Shown: piece after piece, positions 12,801-22,199 of the stretch
Position numbering within the stretch: the stretch's first letter is position 1
Layout of the letters: the number at the start of each line of letters is the position of its first letter
Source of the DNA: Magnolia sinica
Lineage: Eukaryota > Streptophyta > Magnoliopsida > Magnoliales > Magnoliaceae
Assembly (NCBI RefSeq): GCF_029962835.1
Contig: NC_080588.1
Coordinates: 61,900,001 to 61,964,000 of the forward strand
Direction: 5' to 3'
Length of the DNA stretch: 64,000 nucleotides
Notes under the pieces: generated by a model
The model's input: the letters and a program-made list of their open reading frames with translations, nothing else
What the model was told of the DNA's origin: nothing
Databases searched by the model: none
Position numbers and translations under genes: made by a program

Positions 12801-13707
12801 CTATCCTTGAAATGAAGTCTAGAGCGCATTTGATTTTGTAGGCTTTTCTATGTGGTTGGGATCACTAGCTTCTACAGTTCTCTAAGGAGTCCTAATATCA
12901 CTAACTGATGGATGTGATAGCTTTCTTCTCTGAACTCTGTCAATTTTTCTGAACCATTGATTTGATTTATACATGTGGCCCACCTGATGATCGCATCTTG
13001 TTGTTGTTACCATTCTCAAGATTAACTCAATCGTTGTTTCTATGTAAATACAGCGGAGCATGAAAGACGATGTGGCCAATATGATAACACCCTTACTGGT
13101 GAGGCCAATTACACGCTGGCCCTTCTTTGCTTTTTTAGGTGGGGCCATGTTCTGCTTGCTGGCCAGCAGCACGTGCCACCTCCTCGCCTGCCACTCCGAG
13201 CGCCTCTCCTCCATCATGCTCCGCATTGATTACACCGGCATTTCCGCCCTTATTGCAACATCCTTCTACCCGCCGGTCTACTACTCTTTCATGTGCGACC
13301 CGTTCTTCTGTAACCTCTACTTGGGCTTCATAAATGTTCTTGGGATCGCCACAGTCATGTTCTCGCTGCTACCAGTCTTTCAGGGCCCCAAGTTCCGGAC
13401 CGTGCGGACCATCCTCTTCTTCAGCATGGGCCTATCAGGGGCAGCCCCCATACTGCACAAGTTGATCTTGTTCAGGCATCGGCCTGAGGTGGTCCACACC
13501 ACTGTATATGAGATACTGATGGGAGTTTTCTACGGGGTGGGGGCACTGGTCTATGCAACCCGAGTGCCGGAGCGGTGGAAGCCCGGGAAGTTCGACATTG
13601 CTGGGCACAGTCACCAGCTGTTTCATGTGCTGGTTGTCGCAGGTGCATACATGCATTACCGTGCGGGCTTGGTGTACCTTAAGTGGAGAGATTTGGAAGG
13701 GTGTTAA
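9877..13707 (+). CDS. HHP4: Heptahelical transmembrane protein 4-like (PAQR family)
   Basis: A seven-helix membrane protein of the PAQR (adiponectin/progestin receptor-like) family. Plant HHP proteins are linked to hormone, sugar and cold signalling. Three exons, 9877-10160, 10586-10910 and 13054-13707, have GT/AG borders and keep frame, giving 420 residues. Exon 1 gives the pre-membrane block ([29 protein letters not shown]). Exon 2 gives helix 1 and an amphipathic loop. Exon 3 gives the other helices. Putative zinc ligands are visible: H245 in [12 protein letters not shown]262 in IDYTGI, and H390 and H394 in GHSHQLFH. The C-terminus [13 protein letters not shown] is the HHP4/HHP5 signature. 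I chose the ATG at 9877 because in-frame DNA upstream lacks an ATG; a 5'-UTR intron (GT near 9755, AG just before 9875) is possible. The loop before LPERFSH seems about 25 residues longer than in the Arabidopsis protein as I recall it. The gene looks intact. Confidence 0.95.
11200..11660 (+). mobile_element. Ty3/gypsy pol fragment in HHP4 intron 2 (fossil)
   Basis: Conceptual translation shows the end of a reverse transcriptase and the start of an RNase H: words such as [39 protein letters not shown] and RPIAFYNEA are typical of Ty3/gypsy elements. No LTR or primer site is near, so this is a short piece only, with a couple of breaks. It lies wholly inside the 2.1-kb second intron, on the same strand as the gene. 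Confidence 0.8.
11911..12290. mobile_element. Possible MITE in HHP4 intron 2
   Basis: GAGCCAGTTTGGATTAGGGAATTCC at the left reads as an approximate inverted copy of GAATTCTCTTATCCAAACAGACCCTCC at the right. GGAATTC words recur between them. The 'GTTTGGAT' end type is common in plant Tourist or hAT MITEs. I could not settle a target duplication, so family and ends are tentative. Confidence 0.4.
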
Positions 13708-13749
13708 TGGTAATGAGAGATTGGTTATGGAGAAGATCTCTCTGTTGTA

Positions 13750-14684
13750 AAGTGCACAAATATTGGGACTGTGACTGTAGATAAGCTGTCAATGGTCAGT
13801 TGGGTCATGCACCATTTTAGATTTGAACAAGTGGGGCAGGTTTGGCAATGGGTTCCACTTTCTTAATTACTGTTTGAGGTGTAGATTAATTTGGAAAACG
13901 CATTTGGATGGAGTGTTTTGATTTTGGAATTGATCATTGTCCATTGAAGTCTAATTAGAGTGGTTATTGTAGAAGATAACTATCTTGCATCAATGTCTAC
14001 TTGTAGGACTCTGAATCCAGAATCTCCCTACATGCCAGCAGGGCACATTGTGCTAGATGTGGGCCCTGCTGTAGCCGAGCTGCTGGGTGACTACATGCAT
14101 TGAAAATGGATCGCCAATGAATGCTTTTAACTGTCCATTTTATTCATACAACTGTGGCCCACCTTATGACCAGACTGGCTTGATCATTGTGCTACACTGG
14201 ACGCCCAGATCTTGGACTCAAGAGTCGGTTTCAAACGAATAGCCATCGTCGTTGTCCCAAGGTATATAATTTTCAGCATGAGGTTGATCGTCGGATGCCG
14301 TTGCTCATCCTCATCTGATTTGGGTTGTTAGCTCTACCAGCCCTGTCAATCAGTTTTGAAGTTACACAGCAAATCCTCACCAGAAATCCAGCTAAAAGGC
14401 AAAGTATCATTTTATTTTTACAATTTTGGCAATTTACGGGTACGTTTGGATGCACAAATGAATTGAACTGCAAATGTTCAGTCAAAATCAAGAGGAATTG
14501 AAACAAAGATAAATAATTTTTTAGTGTTTCTAATGAGGAAGAAGCAACAGAGTTACAGTTCCATTCAGGCCCTGATGCCTTCTCAATGAGTTAGTGAACA
14601 ATGTGCTCCATTCCCGACCATCCATCATTCATGGGTGGCCCACTTAATTTCAAAAAAATGAGCATCTTTTGAAACTGAATGGTG
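13750..14684. other. Spacer downstream of HHP4
   Basis: The HHP4 3' UTR must lie at the left of this stretch, but I see no clear AATAAA. A phrase at 14438-14460 (GGGTACGTTTGGATGCAC) looks like the end of a Tourist-type MITE whose partner end is not obvious. No other gene was found. Confidence 0.5.
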
Positions 14685-14685
14685 G

Positions 14686-14974
14686 GCATCAAATGGATGT
14701 TAAGACAAAGTGATTAGCCATAAAAAAATAATAATAAAAAAATCATTTAATTAATTAATTAATTATGGCAAATGGATGGCATCAAATGGATGTTGAGACA
14801 GAGTGATTGGCCATAAAAAAATAAAAATATATCATTTAATTATTATTATTATCATGGCAAATAGATGTTAAGATAGAGAAATATGCGAAATAATATTACA
14901 AAAATAATATTTAATTAGCAAATGGATATTAATAGAGTGATTAACGGTAGAAAAAAAATAAAAATGTAAATTTT
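14686..14974. repeat. AT-rich tandem repeat abutting tRNA-Thr
   Basis: About three and a half degenerate copies of an 80-95 base unit: GCAAATGGATGTTAAGA, then AGAGTGATTGGCCATAAAAAA, then an ATTTAATTAATT tract. Copies begin near 14686, 14779, 14855 and 14917. The last runs directly into the 3' side of the tRNA gene and supplies the T-runs that can stop RNA polymerase III on the minus strand. Confidence 0.75.
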
Positions 14975-15047
14975 GCTTTCATTGAGAGTTGAACTCAAGA
15001 CCTCCCGCTTACTAAACGGGTGCTCTAACCAACTGAGCTATGAAAGC
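14975..15047 (-). tRNA. trnT-AGU: tRNA-Thr (anticodon AGU)
   Basis: The complement folds as a standard 73-base cloverleaf. The acceptor stem GCTTTCA pairs with TGAAAGC. The D arm is GCTC-AGTTGGTTA-GAGC. The anticodon stem CCCGT/GCGGG encloses the loop TTAGTAA, giving anticodon AGT. The T arm is TTGAG-TTCAACT-CTCAA. The A box (TAGCTCAGTTGG) and B box (AGTTCAACTC) are intact, although the B box has A where many plant copies have G. There is no intron. T-runs on the minus strand at about 14951-14966 can terminate transcription. It is a nuclear gene, not a plastid copy. Confidence 0.97.
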
Positions 15048-15109
15048 TCGTTGAATTATTTTATAAATATTTATATTTAATTGATAGATATAATTCCATC
15101 ACCTTGTAT

Positions 15110-15500
15110 TATCGATTCTTCCTTCCATGCACTAAAAGGTGATTGACCACTAAAAACATTTTGTGGGCTACAAAAGTTTTGGATCAAGCCGAAATTTGTT
15201 TTTCTACTTCATCCATGTTTGTGTGACCTTATCAACAGATTGGATGACAAATAAACATTACAGTGGGCCCTAGGAAGTGTTTAATGGTGGAGAGATCAAT
15301 CACCACTGTTTCTTATATTGTGGTCCACCTGAGATTTGGATATGCTCCATTTTTGGGTTTACACCTTGAAATTATCTGGAAAAATGGATGGGCGGAGAGG
15401 ATGTAGAATAAATACATCAGCGTGGGCTCCCACTGTAAGGGCCACAACGTCTTGGGTGAGGCCAGTCCGCACCTAATCCGCTCCCCATGCCCACCTAAGT
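15110..15500. mobile_element. Half of a Mutator-like foldback MITE
   Basis: The stretch carries the right half of the family core: 'TGGATCAAGCC', 'GTGTGACCTTATCAACAGAT', 'GTGGTCCACCTGAGATTTGG' and 'AAATGGATGGGCGG', ending CACCTAATCCGCTCCCC. The matching left arm is missing, so it is a truncated copy. It lies some 60 bases beyond the 5' end of the tRNA gene. Confidence 0.6.
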
Positions 15501-15828
15501 AGATGGATTAAAACACAGGTGTCACTTTGGCACAGGCCTAGTCTAAACAGAGTCTTTTATGTGCAAAATCTGAACGGTATATGTGATGCAACACCCCGTG
15601 AAACCCGGGACCTTACTTTTACCCTTCTTCAAAACTTTAGTGTGCCATTACAAAAGAGAGGTAAAAATCAAAGGAGGAAACTGTTTCCTTTTTTCATGGC
15701 CCACTGAAGTTTTGGATAAGGGTAAAACTCGGGCCCCATGGGGTGCTACATCACATGGACGGTTCAGATTTTAGACCCATATCACATGTGTTGAATTCTG
15801 AAAAAGATCTCATGAGTGAGATATATAT

Positions 15829-16344
15829 GTGTGTGTGTGTGTGTGGAAATAGTTCTATGCGATCGAGCTCATGGGAACTTTCCATGAGGTTGAGCTGTGT
15901 GGGCCCCACCGTGATGTGTGTTAAACATCAACACCGTGCATTTGATGGGTCCCCTTTAGATCATGGGATATCCCAAAAATCAGTCGTACATGGAAAAATA
16001 TATAAAAGCACTTGGTGGGGGTTGCATCTGAAACTTGGTCTGACCTCTCATCCAAGCAGGACAGACATAATGGATGGGCTGAATTTGTAAACCACATCTT
16101 GATGGGCTGAAAAACGATTATGAATATTTCAATGGGAGGATAACCCCTCTCAACTTTTATATGTGGTGTGGCCCACACAAGCCATGGATTGAGTTGATTT
16201 TTAAGCCCTAGGCCCACCATGGAATGGTGCATCTGACTGATGGGGTAGATGTTCGACAAGCATCATGGTGGGGTCCACACAGCTCGACCTCATGAGAAGT
16301 TCCCATGAGCTCGACTGCATGGAGCCATTTCCCACACACACACA
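15829..16344. mobile_element. Foldback MITE with (TG)n tips, copy 1
   Basis: The left arm begins with a TG run, then GGAAATAGTTCTATGCGATCG, AGCTCATGGGAACTT and GAGCTGTGTGGGCCCCACC. The right arm is its inverted match: GGTGGGGTCCACACAGCTCG, AAGTTCCCATGAGCTCGA and CCATTTCC, followed by a CA run. The microsatellite is thus part of the palindrome, or the element inserted in one. The interior differs from the Mutator-like family: 'TCAACACCGTGCATTTGATGG', 'GGGATATCCCAAA', 'CTGATGGGGTAG'. No coding capacity. Confidence 0.75.
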
Positions 16345-16349
16345 CACAT

Positions 16350-16838
16350 ATGGGAAATGGTTCTATGAGGTCGACCTCATTTGAATTCCCACCGTGATAT
16401 GTGTTGAACATCAACATTGTGCATTTGATGGGACCCCTTTAGTTTATGTGATATCCCAAACATCAGCCGTATATGGAACTCATGTGGGTCATACCATCTA
16501 AAACCATGTGAAGACATGACTAAAACATATAAAAGCACTTGGTGGGGCCACTTTAGTTTTGGATGTGGCTGAAAGTTGCTCTGGCCTCTCATCCAAGTGG
16601 GATGCACACAATGGATGGGCTGGATTTGTGAACTACATCTCAATGAGCTCGATAAATAATTATAAATGTTTTAATAAGAGGATAACCCCTCTCAACTATT
16701 GTATATGGTGTGGCCCACCCAAGTCATGGATTGACTTGATTTTTAAGACCGAGGCCCACCGTGTAATGGTGCATCTGACTGATGGGGTAGCTGTTCGACA
16801 CACATCATGGTGGGGCCCACACAACTCGACCTCATCAG
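16350..16838. mobile_element. Foldback MITE, copy 2, head-to-tail
   Basis: A second copy of the preceding element starts GGGAAATGGTTCTATGAGGTCG within a few bases of copy 1's end and repeats its interior in the same order ('GTGCATTTGATGGGACCCC', 'TATCCCAAACATCAGCCGTA', 'CTGATGGGGTAGCTGTTCGACA'). Its right arm is shorter, ending at ACTCGACCTCATCAGG, after which a CT microsatellite begins. It is an end-eroded copy. Confidence 0.75.
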
Positions 16839-16839
16839 G

Positions 16840-16842
<3 letters not shown>

Positions 16843-16889
<47 letters not shown>

Positions 16890-16890
16890 C
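16843..16890. repeat. (CT)n microsatellite
   Basis: Some twenty-two CT units end in CCTCC. It lies where the missing right tip of the second foldback element should be. Confidence 0.92.
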
Positions 16891-17170
16891 TGAATGGCTA
16901 CGCCTACTATTTGTCTGTCCTGACCCCACTATCCATCTGTCCCAACTCGACTCGGTCCTGACTCAGTGCTAACTCAACCCGACTTGGCCCTGTGACCGAC
17001 CCAGACTTGATCTGGGTTAGTCGAGGCCAAACCCAAACTCACATCAGGCCAAGCATGCTTGACTCAGTACCGAGTCAAATCGAGTTCAGGTCAAGTCTAT
17101 TTCAAAACCGGGTTAAGTCAGCCCTAACTTGGTACGACTCAACTGGATGCCCAGCTCTACGGGCCAACCT
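16891..17170. repeat. Degenerate ACTCGG/ACCCGA-word patch
   Basis: Low-complexity DNA of loosely repeated words such as GACTCGGTCC, CAACCCGACTTGG and CCGAGTCAAATCG. Similar patches recur near 60.48-60.68 and 62.39-62.60 kb. No open frame or element ends are recognisable. Confidence 0.6.
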
Positions 17171-18499
17171 GATTTTTTTTTATCCTAGGCCTAACTTACT
17201 ATTACACATTAAATGGTCAGAATGGATTTCACGTGCATATCATAGTGGAGCACCTGAAATATTAGGGTGGATGGTGGGATGTTTCGCTTATATATTTTAA
17301 AAGAAAGAATTTTACCAATGCCATACCTTGATTTTTGACTCGGACATGCCTTGATTTTTTTACTAGGATAACAGTGATATGTATATGAGATTCGCTTGGA
17401 CCATTGCATGTGTAATCCACATAATGGCCATGGACAAAAAATCAAACTAATTCAGGAAAACAGTTGGAGGAGAGTCATCCACTCTTGACTTTTACCGGGC
17501 CCACTATGAAATCCAGTCCAACTATCAGATGTCAAGGTTGCCTTGTAAACTCTATTGGGCCGCGCACGTCTCGCTCAATTGCACAAATGGTTCGAATTTT
17601 AAGCCTGAGCCCAGCTCGAGACAGGCGACTCAAAAGCCCATTAGATCAGCCGAGCCCATTGGCAACCCTAGTAGCGCAAGCGCTGCGTGACCACAAAATC
17701 ATGCTGATAAAAAGAACTCAAGTGAACCACGCCGTCGAAAATAGTTGAATTGAGATGCCCGCAACGGATACCTTTCCGAGGTCCACTGAAGTCAATGTTC
17801 CCTCGTCTTGGTGGAAATCATCTTATAAACGGTCTCGATGGAATATAAAACATTCGGGTGGGCCTAGGAAGGTCGTAATAGTGCGCAACCCCACTACCAC
17901 GGTTCCTTGTGGTGTGGCCCACTTGAAATTTGTACTTTCCTGATTTTCAAATCACATTTTAACGTAATCAGGCGAAACTGATCAACGGAACGGATGTGAC
18001 ATAGACATCACAATGCGGCCATGGAGATTTTTTGGACGCATATTTTCTAAAAAAACCCATTCCCACCGGGATGTTTGTTAGAAATTCATCCCGTCTATCC
18101 GTTTTAGAGTTCATTTTAAGACATGCCACACAAAATGAAGTGGATCTAAAACTTGAGTGGGTCACGCGAGAAGGAAATTTAGTGAAAGCAATTCCTACAA
18201 TTGTAACCTTATGGTCTCCACCTTTATGTTTAAAAAGTCACTAACACTTCGATGAAGTGAAATTACGGAGAAAAAAAAACAAAAGAAGCTGCGATGAATC
18301 TCTACTGTTTCCTCTCGTGTGACCCGTTTAAGTTTTGGATACACATTATTCTTGGTCAAAACTCTTTAAATGAGCTCTCAAAACGGATGAACGGTGTAGA
18401 TTTCTCAAAAACATCTTGCTGGCGCTACACGGCAACCTTGTGCAGGATCTTCATGCGAAATGCTTTCCTGCGAATCCGCGTCCGAGATTTTTGGTGAAC
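17171..18499. other. Spacer with MITE scraps, no gene
   Basis: Phrases of the foldback family recur (for example near 17895-17930, 'GGTGTGGCCCACTTGAAAT', and 18380-18410, 'AAAACGGATGAACGGTGTAGAT'), but I could not pair arms into whole elements. No protein or RNA gene was found. Confidence 0.5.
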
Positions 18500-18937
18500 G
18501 GGCGCGAATCGGGTACTACCCTCACCACGAGTCAGCTAGAGACGGGTGGTCCCTTTAGGGGATCCGTGGGGCCAACTGTGACGTATATATTTTATCCAAG
18601 CCGTTCATCCATTTTGACATATCATCTTAGGGCACGAGACCAAAAATGAGGTAGATTAAAAGCTCAGGTGGATCACACCACAGTAAGCAATAGAGATTGA
18701 ATCTATACTGTTGAAAATTTCCTATTGTACACTGTGATATTTATTTTCCATCTTACGTATTCATAAGGTAACATAGACTTGTAGTTCACTTGAGCTTTCA
18801 ATCTACCTCCCTTTTAAGGTAAAGTCTAAAATTACCTTTAAAAATTAATAGAAGGCATGGATAAAGTGGCCACGGAGACCCTGACAGGACCGTACGTCTC
18901 TAGCTAAGGCCTCGCGGGGTAGAACCCAATCTGCGCC
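18500..18937. mobile_element. Mutator-like foldback MITE, internally deleted
   Basis: The left arm (GGGCGCGAATCGGGTACTACC, TCAGCTAGAGACG) pairs with the right arm (CGTCTCTAGCTAAGGC, GGTAGAACCCAATCTGCGCC). The family core is shortened on the right side. It ends only 12 bases before the next copy begins. No target duplication is clear. Confidence 0.7.
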
Positions 18938-18949
18938 TTCGTTGCACGG

Positions 18950-19436
18950 AAACGGATTGGCTACTCCCCTGCCACCAGCCCGGGGGGTGGTGGTCGGTGC
19001 TCTGTGGGCCCTATAATGATGTATGTGTTTCATCCGTTCCGTACATCCATTTTTTAAGATAATTTTAGTGCTTGATCCCAAAAAATATAGGTATTTAAAT
19101 CTCAGGTGGACCACACTACAGGAAAATAATAGCGAATGGATATTCACCATTAAAATCCTCCTAACGCCTACTGTACTGTTTATTTGACATCCAATCTGTC
19201 GATTACGTCATAAAGTCACATACGAAGGAAAAAACAAATATCATCTTGATCCAAAACTTTTACGGCCCTCAAAAAGTTTTTAATGGTCATGTTCATTCAA
19301 CACTATTTCCTTAATGTGGTCCACTTGAGATTGGGATATACCTGTCTCATATCATAAAATGATCTCTTGGTGGGCGCACAGAGCACCGGCCACTAGCCAA
19401 TGACCAGTGGCAGGGGAGTAGCCAATCCCTTCACTT
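18950..19436. mobile_element. Mutator-like foldback MITE with perfect 9-bp duplication
   Basis: The arms are ACGGATTGGCTACTCCCCTG at the left and CAGGGGAGTAGCCAATCC at the right, with GGTCGGTGCTCTGTGGGCCC and GGGCGCACAGAGCACCGGCC inside them. The 9-base word GTTGCACGG flanks both sides (18941-18949 and 19437-19445), the duplication size made by Mutator-like transposases. The interior is the family core and is non-coding. It is the same subtype as the copy at 57085-57618. Confidence 0.87.
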
Positions 19437-19457
19437 GTTGCACGGGCTCATTGTCAT

Positions 19458-20396
19458 AGGAAATGGAATTAGCTGTCACGTGGGTAGTACTGTATTACCT
19501 AACCTTGTAGGACCCACGTTGATGTTTTGTTTTTATACCCTATCTATCCATTTTCTTTTCCATCTCATTACAGGTATAAATCCTAAAAATTAAAAGTATG
19601 TAAATCTCAGGTAGACAACACCACTGGAAACATGGACAAATGACCATTAAAAACTTTTTCTAGGGATCAAGCCGATATTTGTGTTTCCGCTCAGGGCATG
19701 TTTGATTTTTAAGAATAAAGGTAAATACATGGGAAATGGACGATAATTATTTCCCCCATGTAATTAATGCACTGTTCTTATGGTTGATTGAGCCAAAAAA
19801 TGAGGTAGATTCAAAGTGGAATAAAAATGGATTCGAACGGCCGCTGTTAAAAACTTTTTTAGACTCACTGTTTACTTTGGTGTGGGCCACTTAAATGTTA
19901 GATTTGCCTCATTCTTCGGATCATGTGTCAAAATATTTTGATAAAATGAGTGGATGACAAGGATATGTTGTATACATGACAATGGGGCCCACAAATTTAC
20001 ATCAGCCATTTTTGGACCAATTTTTGAAGCAAGAATACCATTGTAATTTCAAACAGGTGAAGTTGTAATAATTAGCTATTTCCGGGCATTTCCACTGAAT
20101 TTGAAAAATCAAACAGACCCTTAATAGAGTTCTTATTTACATTATCAACAGGTCGTATCCAAAATTAACATTAGGAAAACCAGGGGCCTTTGGAATTTTT
20201 AATGGTGAAGACCTAAGTACCAATATTTCCTCTGATGTGATCCACATGAGATTTATATCTGCTTAAGCTTTGGGAAAACATCCTAAAATGGTCTGGAAAA
20301 ATAGATGAACGGCATGATATACAACACATCATCAAGGTGGTGGGTCCCACGGCAAGGGTAACACATCTTACCCATGTAGCACCTAATCCTCCGCTG
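19458..20396. mobile_element. Mutator-like foldback MITE split by another MITE
   Basis: The left arm (GGAATTAGCTGTCACGTGGG, TAGTACTGTATTACC, TAGGACCCACG) pairs with the right arm (GTGGGTCCCACGGC, GGGTAACACATCTTACC, ATGTAGCACCTAATCCTCC). A second MITE (19694-20120) interrupts the core; the core resumes on the other side. The right end lies about 7 bases from the TATA box of the GT34 gene, so this element forms that gene's upstream promoter DNA. Confidence 0.75.
19694..20120. mobile_element. Tourist/Harbinger-like MITE, nested
   Basis: The ends GGGCATGTTTGATTTTTAA and GAAAAATCAAACAGACCC are inverted matches of the 'GGGCNTGTTTG' type used by PIF/Harbinger MITEs. TTA follows the right end and TCA precedes the left, a probable decayed 3-base TWA duplication. 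The interior includes a scrap of the foldback family. It lies inside the 19458-20396 element. Confidence 0.65.
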
Positions 20397-20402
20397 CCCT
20401 TA

Positions 20403-20410
20403 CTATATAG
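20403..20410 (+). promoter_or_regulatory. TATA box of the GT34 gene
   Basis: CTATATAG lies 148 bases before the start codon, a normal spacing for a short leader in plants. The DNA just upstream is the right arm of a foldback MITE. Confidence 0.6.
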
Positions 20411-20557
20411 TGTTTTCTGTTTGAAGGAAATTCGCATCCTTAATCTCCGCAATCTCCCTTCGTCAACCCGACGCCCAAAACAAGCCCAACGCACGCCCAC
20501 AAAAGCGACCTCAGCAGCTGAAACTCTCACAACCAAAGCTTCAAAAAATCGCCCACA

Positions 20558-21916
20558 ATGCTTTCCCCAGAAGAAAAACCATCTCCTTTCCAAACCCGAA
20601 CATCGCCCACAACGAAAACATTCGCTATCCGCACCAAACCCTCTCTCCTCTCCGACTCCTTCCTCTTCGCAGCTGGAGCCTCAGTCTCTCTCTTTCTCGT
20701 GTGGGCCCTCTCCGACTCCTTCAACCCCACCCCTGACCTCTCCTCCTTCAACTCCACTCCGCTAAAATGCGCCGGCAGTGCGCAGTCCACCATTAACCTT
20801 AACCTACACCCAGATCCTCCCACAGCCAATTTCTACGACGATCCAAACCTAACCTACTCCTTCAAAAATACAATCAAAAACTGGGATTTCAAGCGTCAAG
20901 ATTGGCTACGACAACACCCGGAATTTACATCGGTGGGCCATGCCGATCGGATTCTACTTATCACCGGATCTCAGCCGTCTCCGTGCAAGAATCCAATCGG
21001 CGACCACCTTCTGTTCCGGTTATTCAAGAACAAGGTCGACTACTGCCGAATCAACGGCTACGATATCTTCTACAACAACGCCCTCCTCAACCCGAAGATG
21101 GGCCACTACTGGGCGAAGCTCCCGATCATCCGAGCCGCGATGCTGGCCCACCCGGAGATCGAGTGGATCTGGTGGGTCGACTCAGACGCGTCGTTCACGG
21201 ACATGGACTTCCGGCTCCCGTTAGCAAAATACAAGAGCCACAACCTTATCGTGCACGGCTGGCCACGTGAGATCTACGAACGGAAGAGCTGGGTGGGCCT
21301 CAATGCGGGGGTTTTCCTTATACGCAACTGCCAGTGGTCGATGGACTTCATGGACGTGTGGGCCAACATGGGCCCACAGAGCCCTGAATACGAGAAGTGG
21401 GGAGAAATCCAACAGTCTGTAATGAAAAACAAGAGGCTTCCAGAATCGGACGATCAAGCAGCGCTGGTGTATTTTCTGTTGGAGGAGAAGGGCAAATGGG
21501 GAAATAAAATTTATCTCGAGAGCGATTTCTATTTTGAGGGGTATTGGGTGGAAATCGTGGGTACGTTAGCAAATGTGACGGAGAAGTATCGGGAGTTGGA
21601 GAGAGGGGTGCGTAGGTTACGAAGACGGCATGCGGAGAAGGTGAGTGGGTACTATGGAGAGATTAGGGAGGAACATATGAAAGGGTGGGGAATCGGGCAG
21701 GGGAGCTTGAGGAGGCCGTTCATTACGCATTTCGTGGGGTGCGAGCCCTGTAGTGGGACCCACAATGAGATATACACGTGGGAGAGTTGTAGGGAGGGGA
21801 TGGAGCGGGCTCTGAACTTCGCGGACGATCAGGTGCTGAGGAACTTTGGGTTTGGGCGGGAGGATCTGTTGGATGTTGGTACGGTGGTCCCGCGGGAGTA
21901 CGATTTCCCGGCTTGA
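20558..21916 (+). CDS. GMGT: GT34 galactosyltransferase, GMGT/MUCI10-like
   Basis: A Golgi type II membrane enzyme of family GT34. This clade (fenugreek galactomannan galactosyltransferase, Arabidopsis GT6/MUCI10 and GT7) adds alpha-1,6-galactose from UDP-galactose to mannan or glucomannan backbones; the related XXTs xylosylate xyloglucan. The 452 residues, in one exon, show a short cytosolic tail, a membrane anchor (about 34-51), a Pro/Ser/Thr-rich stem to about 95, then the catalytic domain: ITGSQPSPCKNPIGDHLL (135-152), the DxD motif in WIWWVDSDASFTDMDF (203-218), GLNAGVFLIRNCQWSMDF (247-264), ESDDQAALVYFL (296-307) and HFVGCEPCSG (391-400). NST at 65, NLT at 97 and NVT at 339 are possible N-glycosylation sites. 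The RNCQW block and WANMGPQSPEYEKWG favour the GMGT side over XXT. Substrate is inferred. The frame is intact and GC-rich; the start is the first ATG after the TATA box. Confidence 0.95.
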   Translation: MLSPEEKPSPFQTRTSPTTKTFAIRTKPSLLSDSFLFAAGASVSLFLVWALSDSFNPTPDLSSFNSTPLKCAGSAQSTINLNLHPDPPTANFYDDPNLTYSFKNTIKNWDFKRQDWLRQHPEFTSVGHADRILLITGSQPSPCKNPIGDHLLFRLFKNKVDYCRINGYDIFYNNALLNPKMGHYWAKLPIIRAAMLAHPEIEWIWWVDSDASFTDMDFRLPLAKYKSHNLIVHGWPREIYERKSWVGLNAGVFLIRNCQWSMDFMDVWANMGPQSPEYEKWGEIQQSVMKNKRLPESDDQAALVYFLLEEKGKWGNKIYLESDFYFEGYWVEIVGTLANVTEKYRELERGVRRLRRRHAEKVSGYYGEIREEHMKGWGIGQGSLRRPFITHFVGCEPCSGTHNEIYTWESCREGMERALNFADDQVLRNFGFGREDLLDVGTVVPREYDFPA

Positions 21917-22150
21917 GAGTGGTGAAGAGTGAAGAAGGTATGAGAGTGGTAACATGTGGTGTGATTAGATTTTCTTTTCTCTCTTTGTGATGGCACGTGC
22001 AAAAATGTACCTCTATCTGTGAACCGTCAAATTACCGTACGTTATGGGTTTCAAAAATGGGACAGCATGGATGATTGTATATGTGTATTGTGTATCGGTG
22101 GCTATGAGATGGACGGTCAAGATGAAAGAAAATGTCTTGAGTCCAAATTC

Positions 22151-22156
22151 AATAAA
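22151..22156 (+). promoter_or_regulatory. Candidate poly(A) signal of the GT34 gene
   Basis: AATAAA lies about 235 bases after the stop codon, followed by a T-rich stretch at 22165-22190. Plant signals are loose, so this is only a candidate. Confidence 0.4.
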
Positions 22157-22199
22157 AATGTACATTAGGTTCTCATTGTTTCACCTTTAACGCTAAGGA

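Noticed and set aside
20337-20829. Open frames overlapping the start of the GT34 gene on both strands
   Set aside because: They are shadows of the GC-rich GT34 frame and leader; only the 452-residue frame has family motifs.
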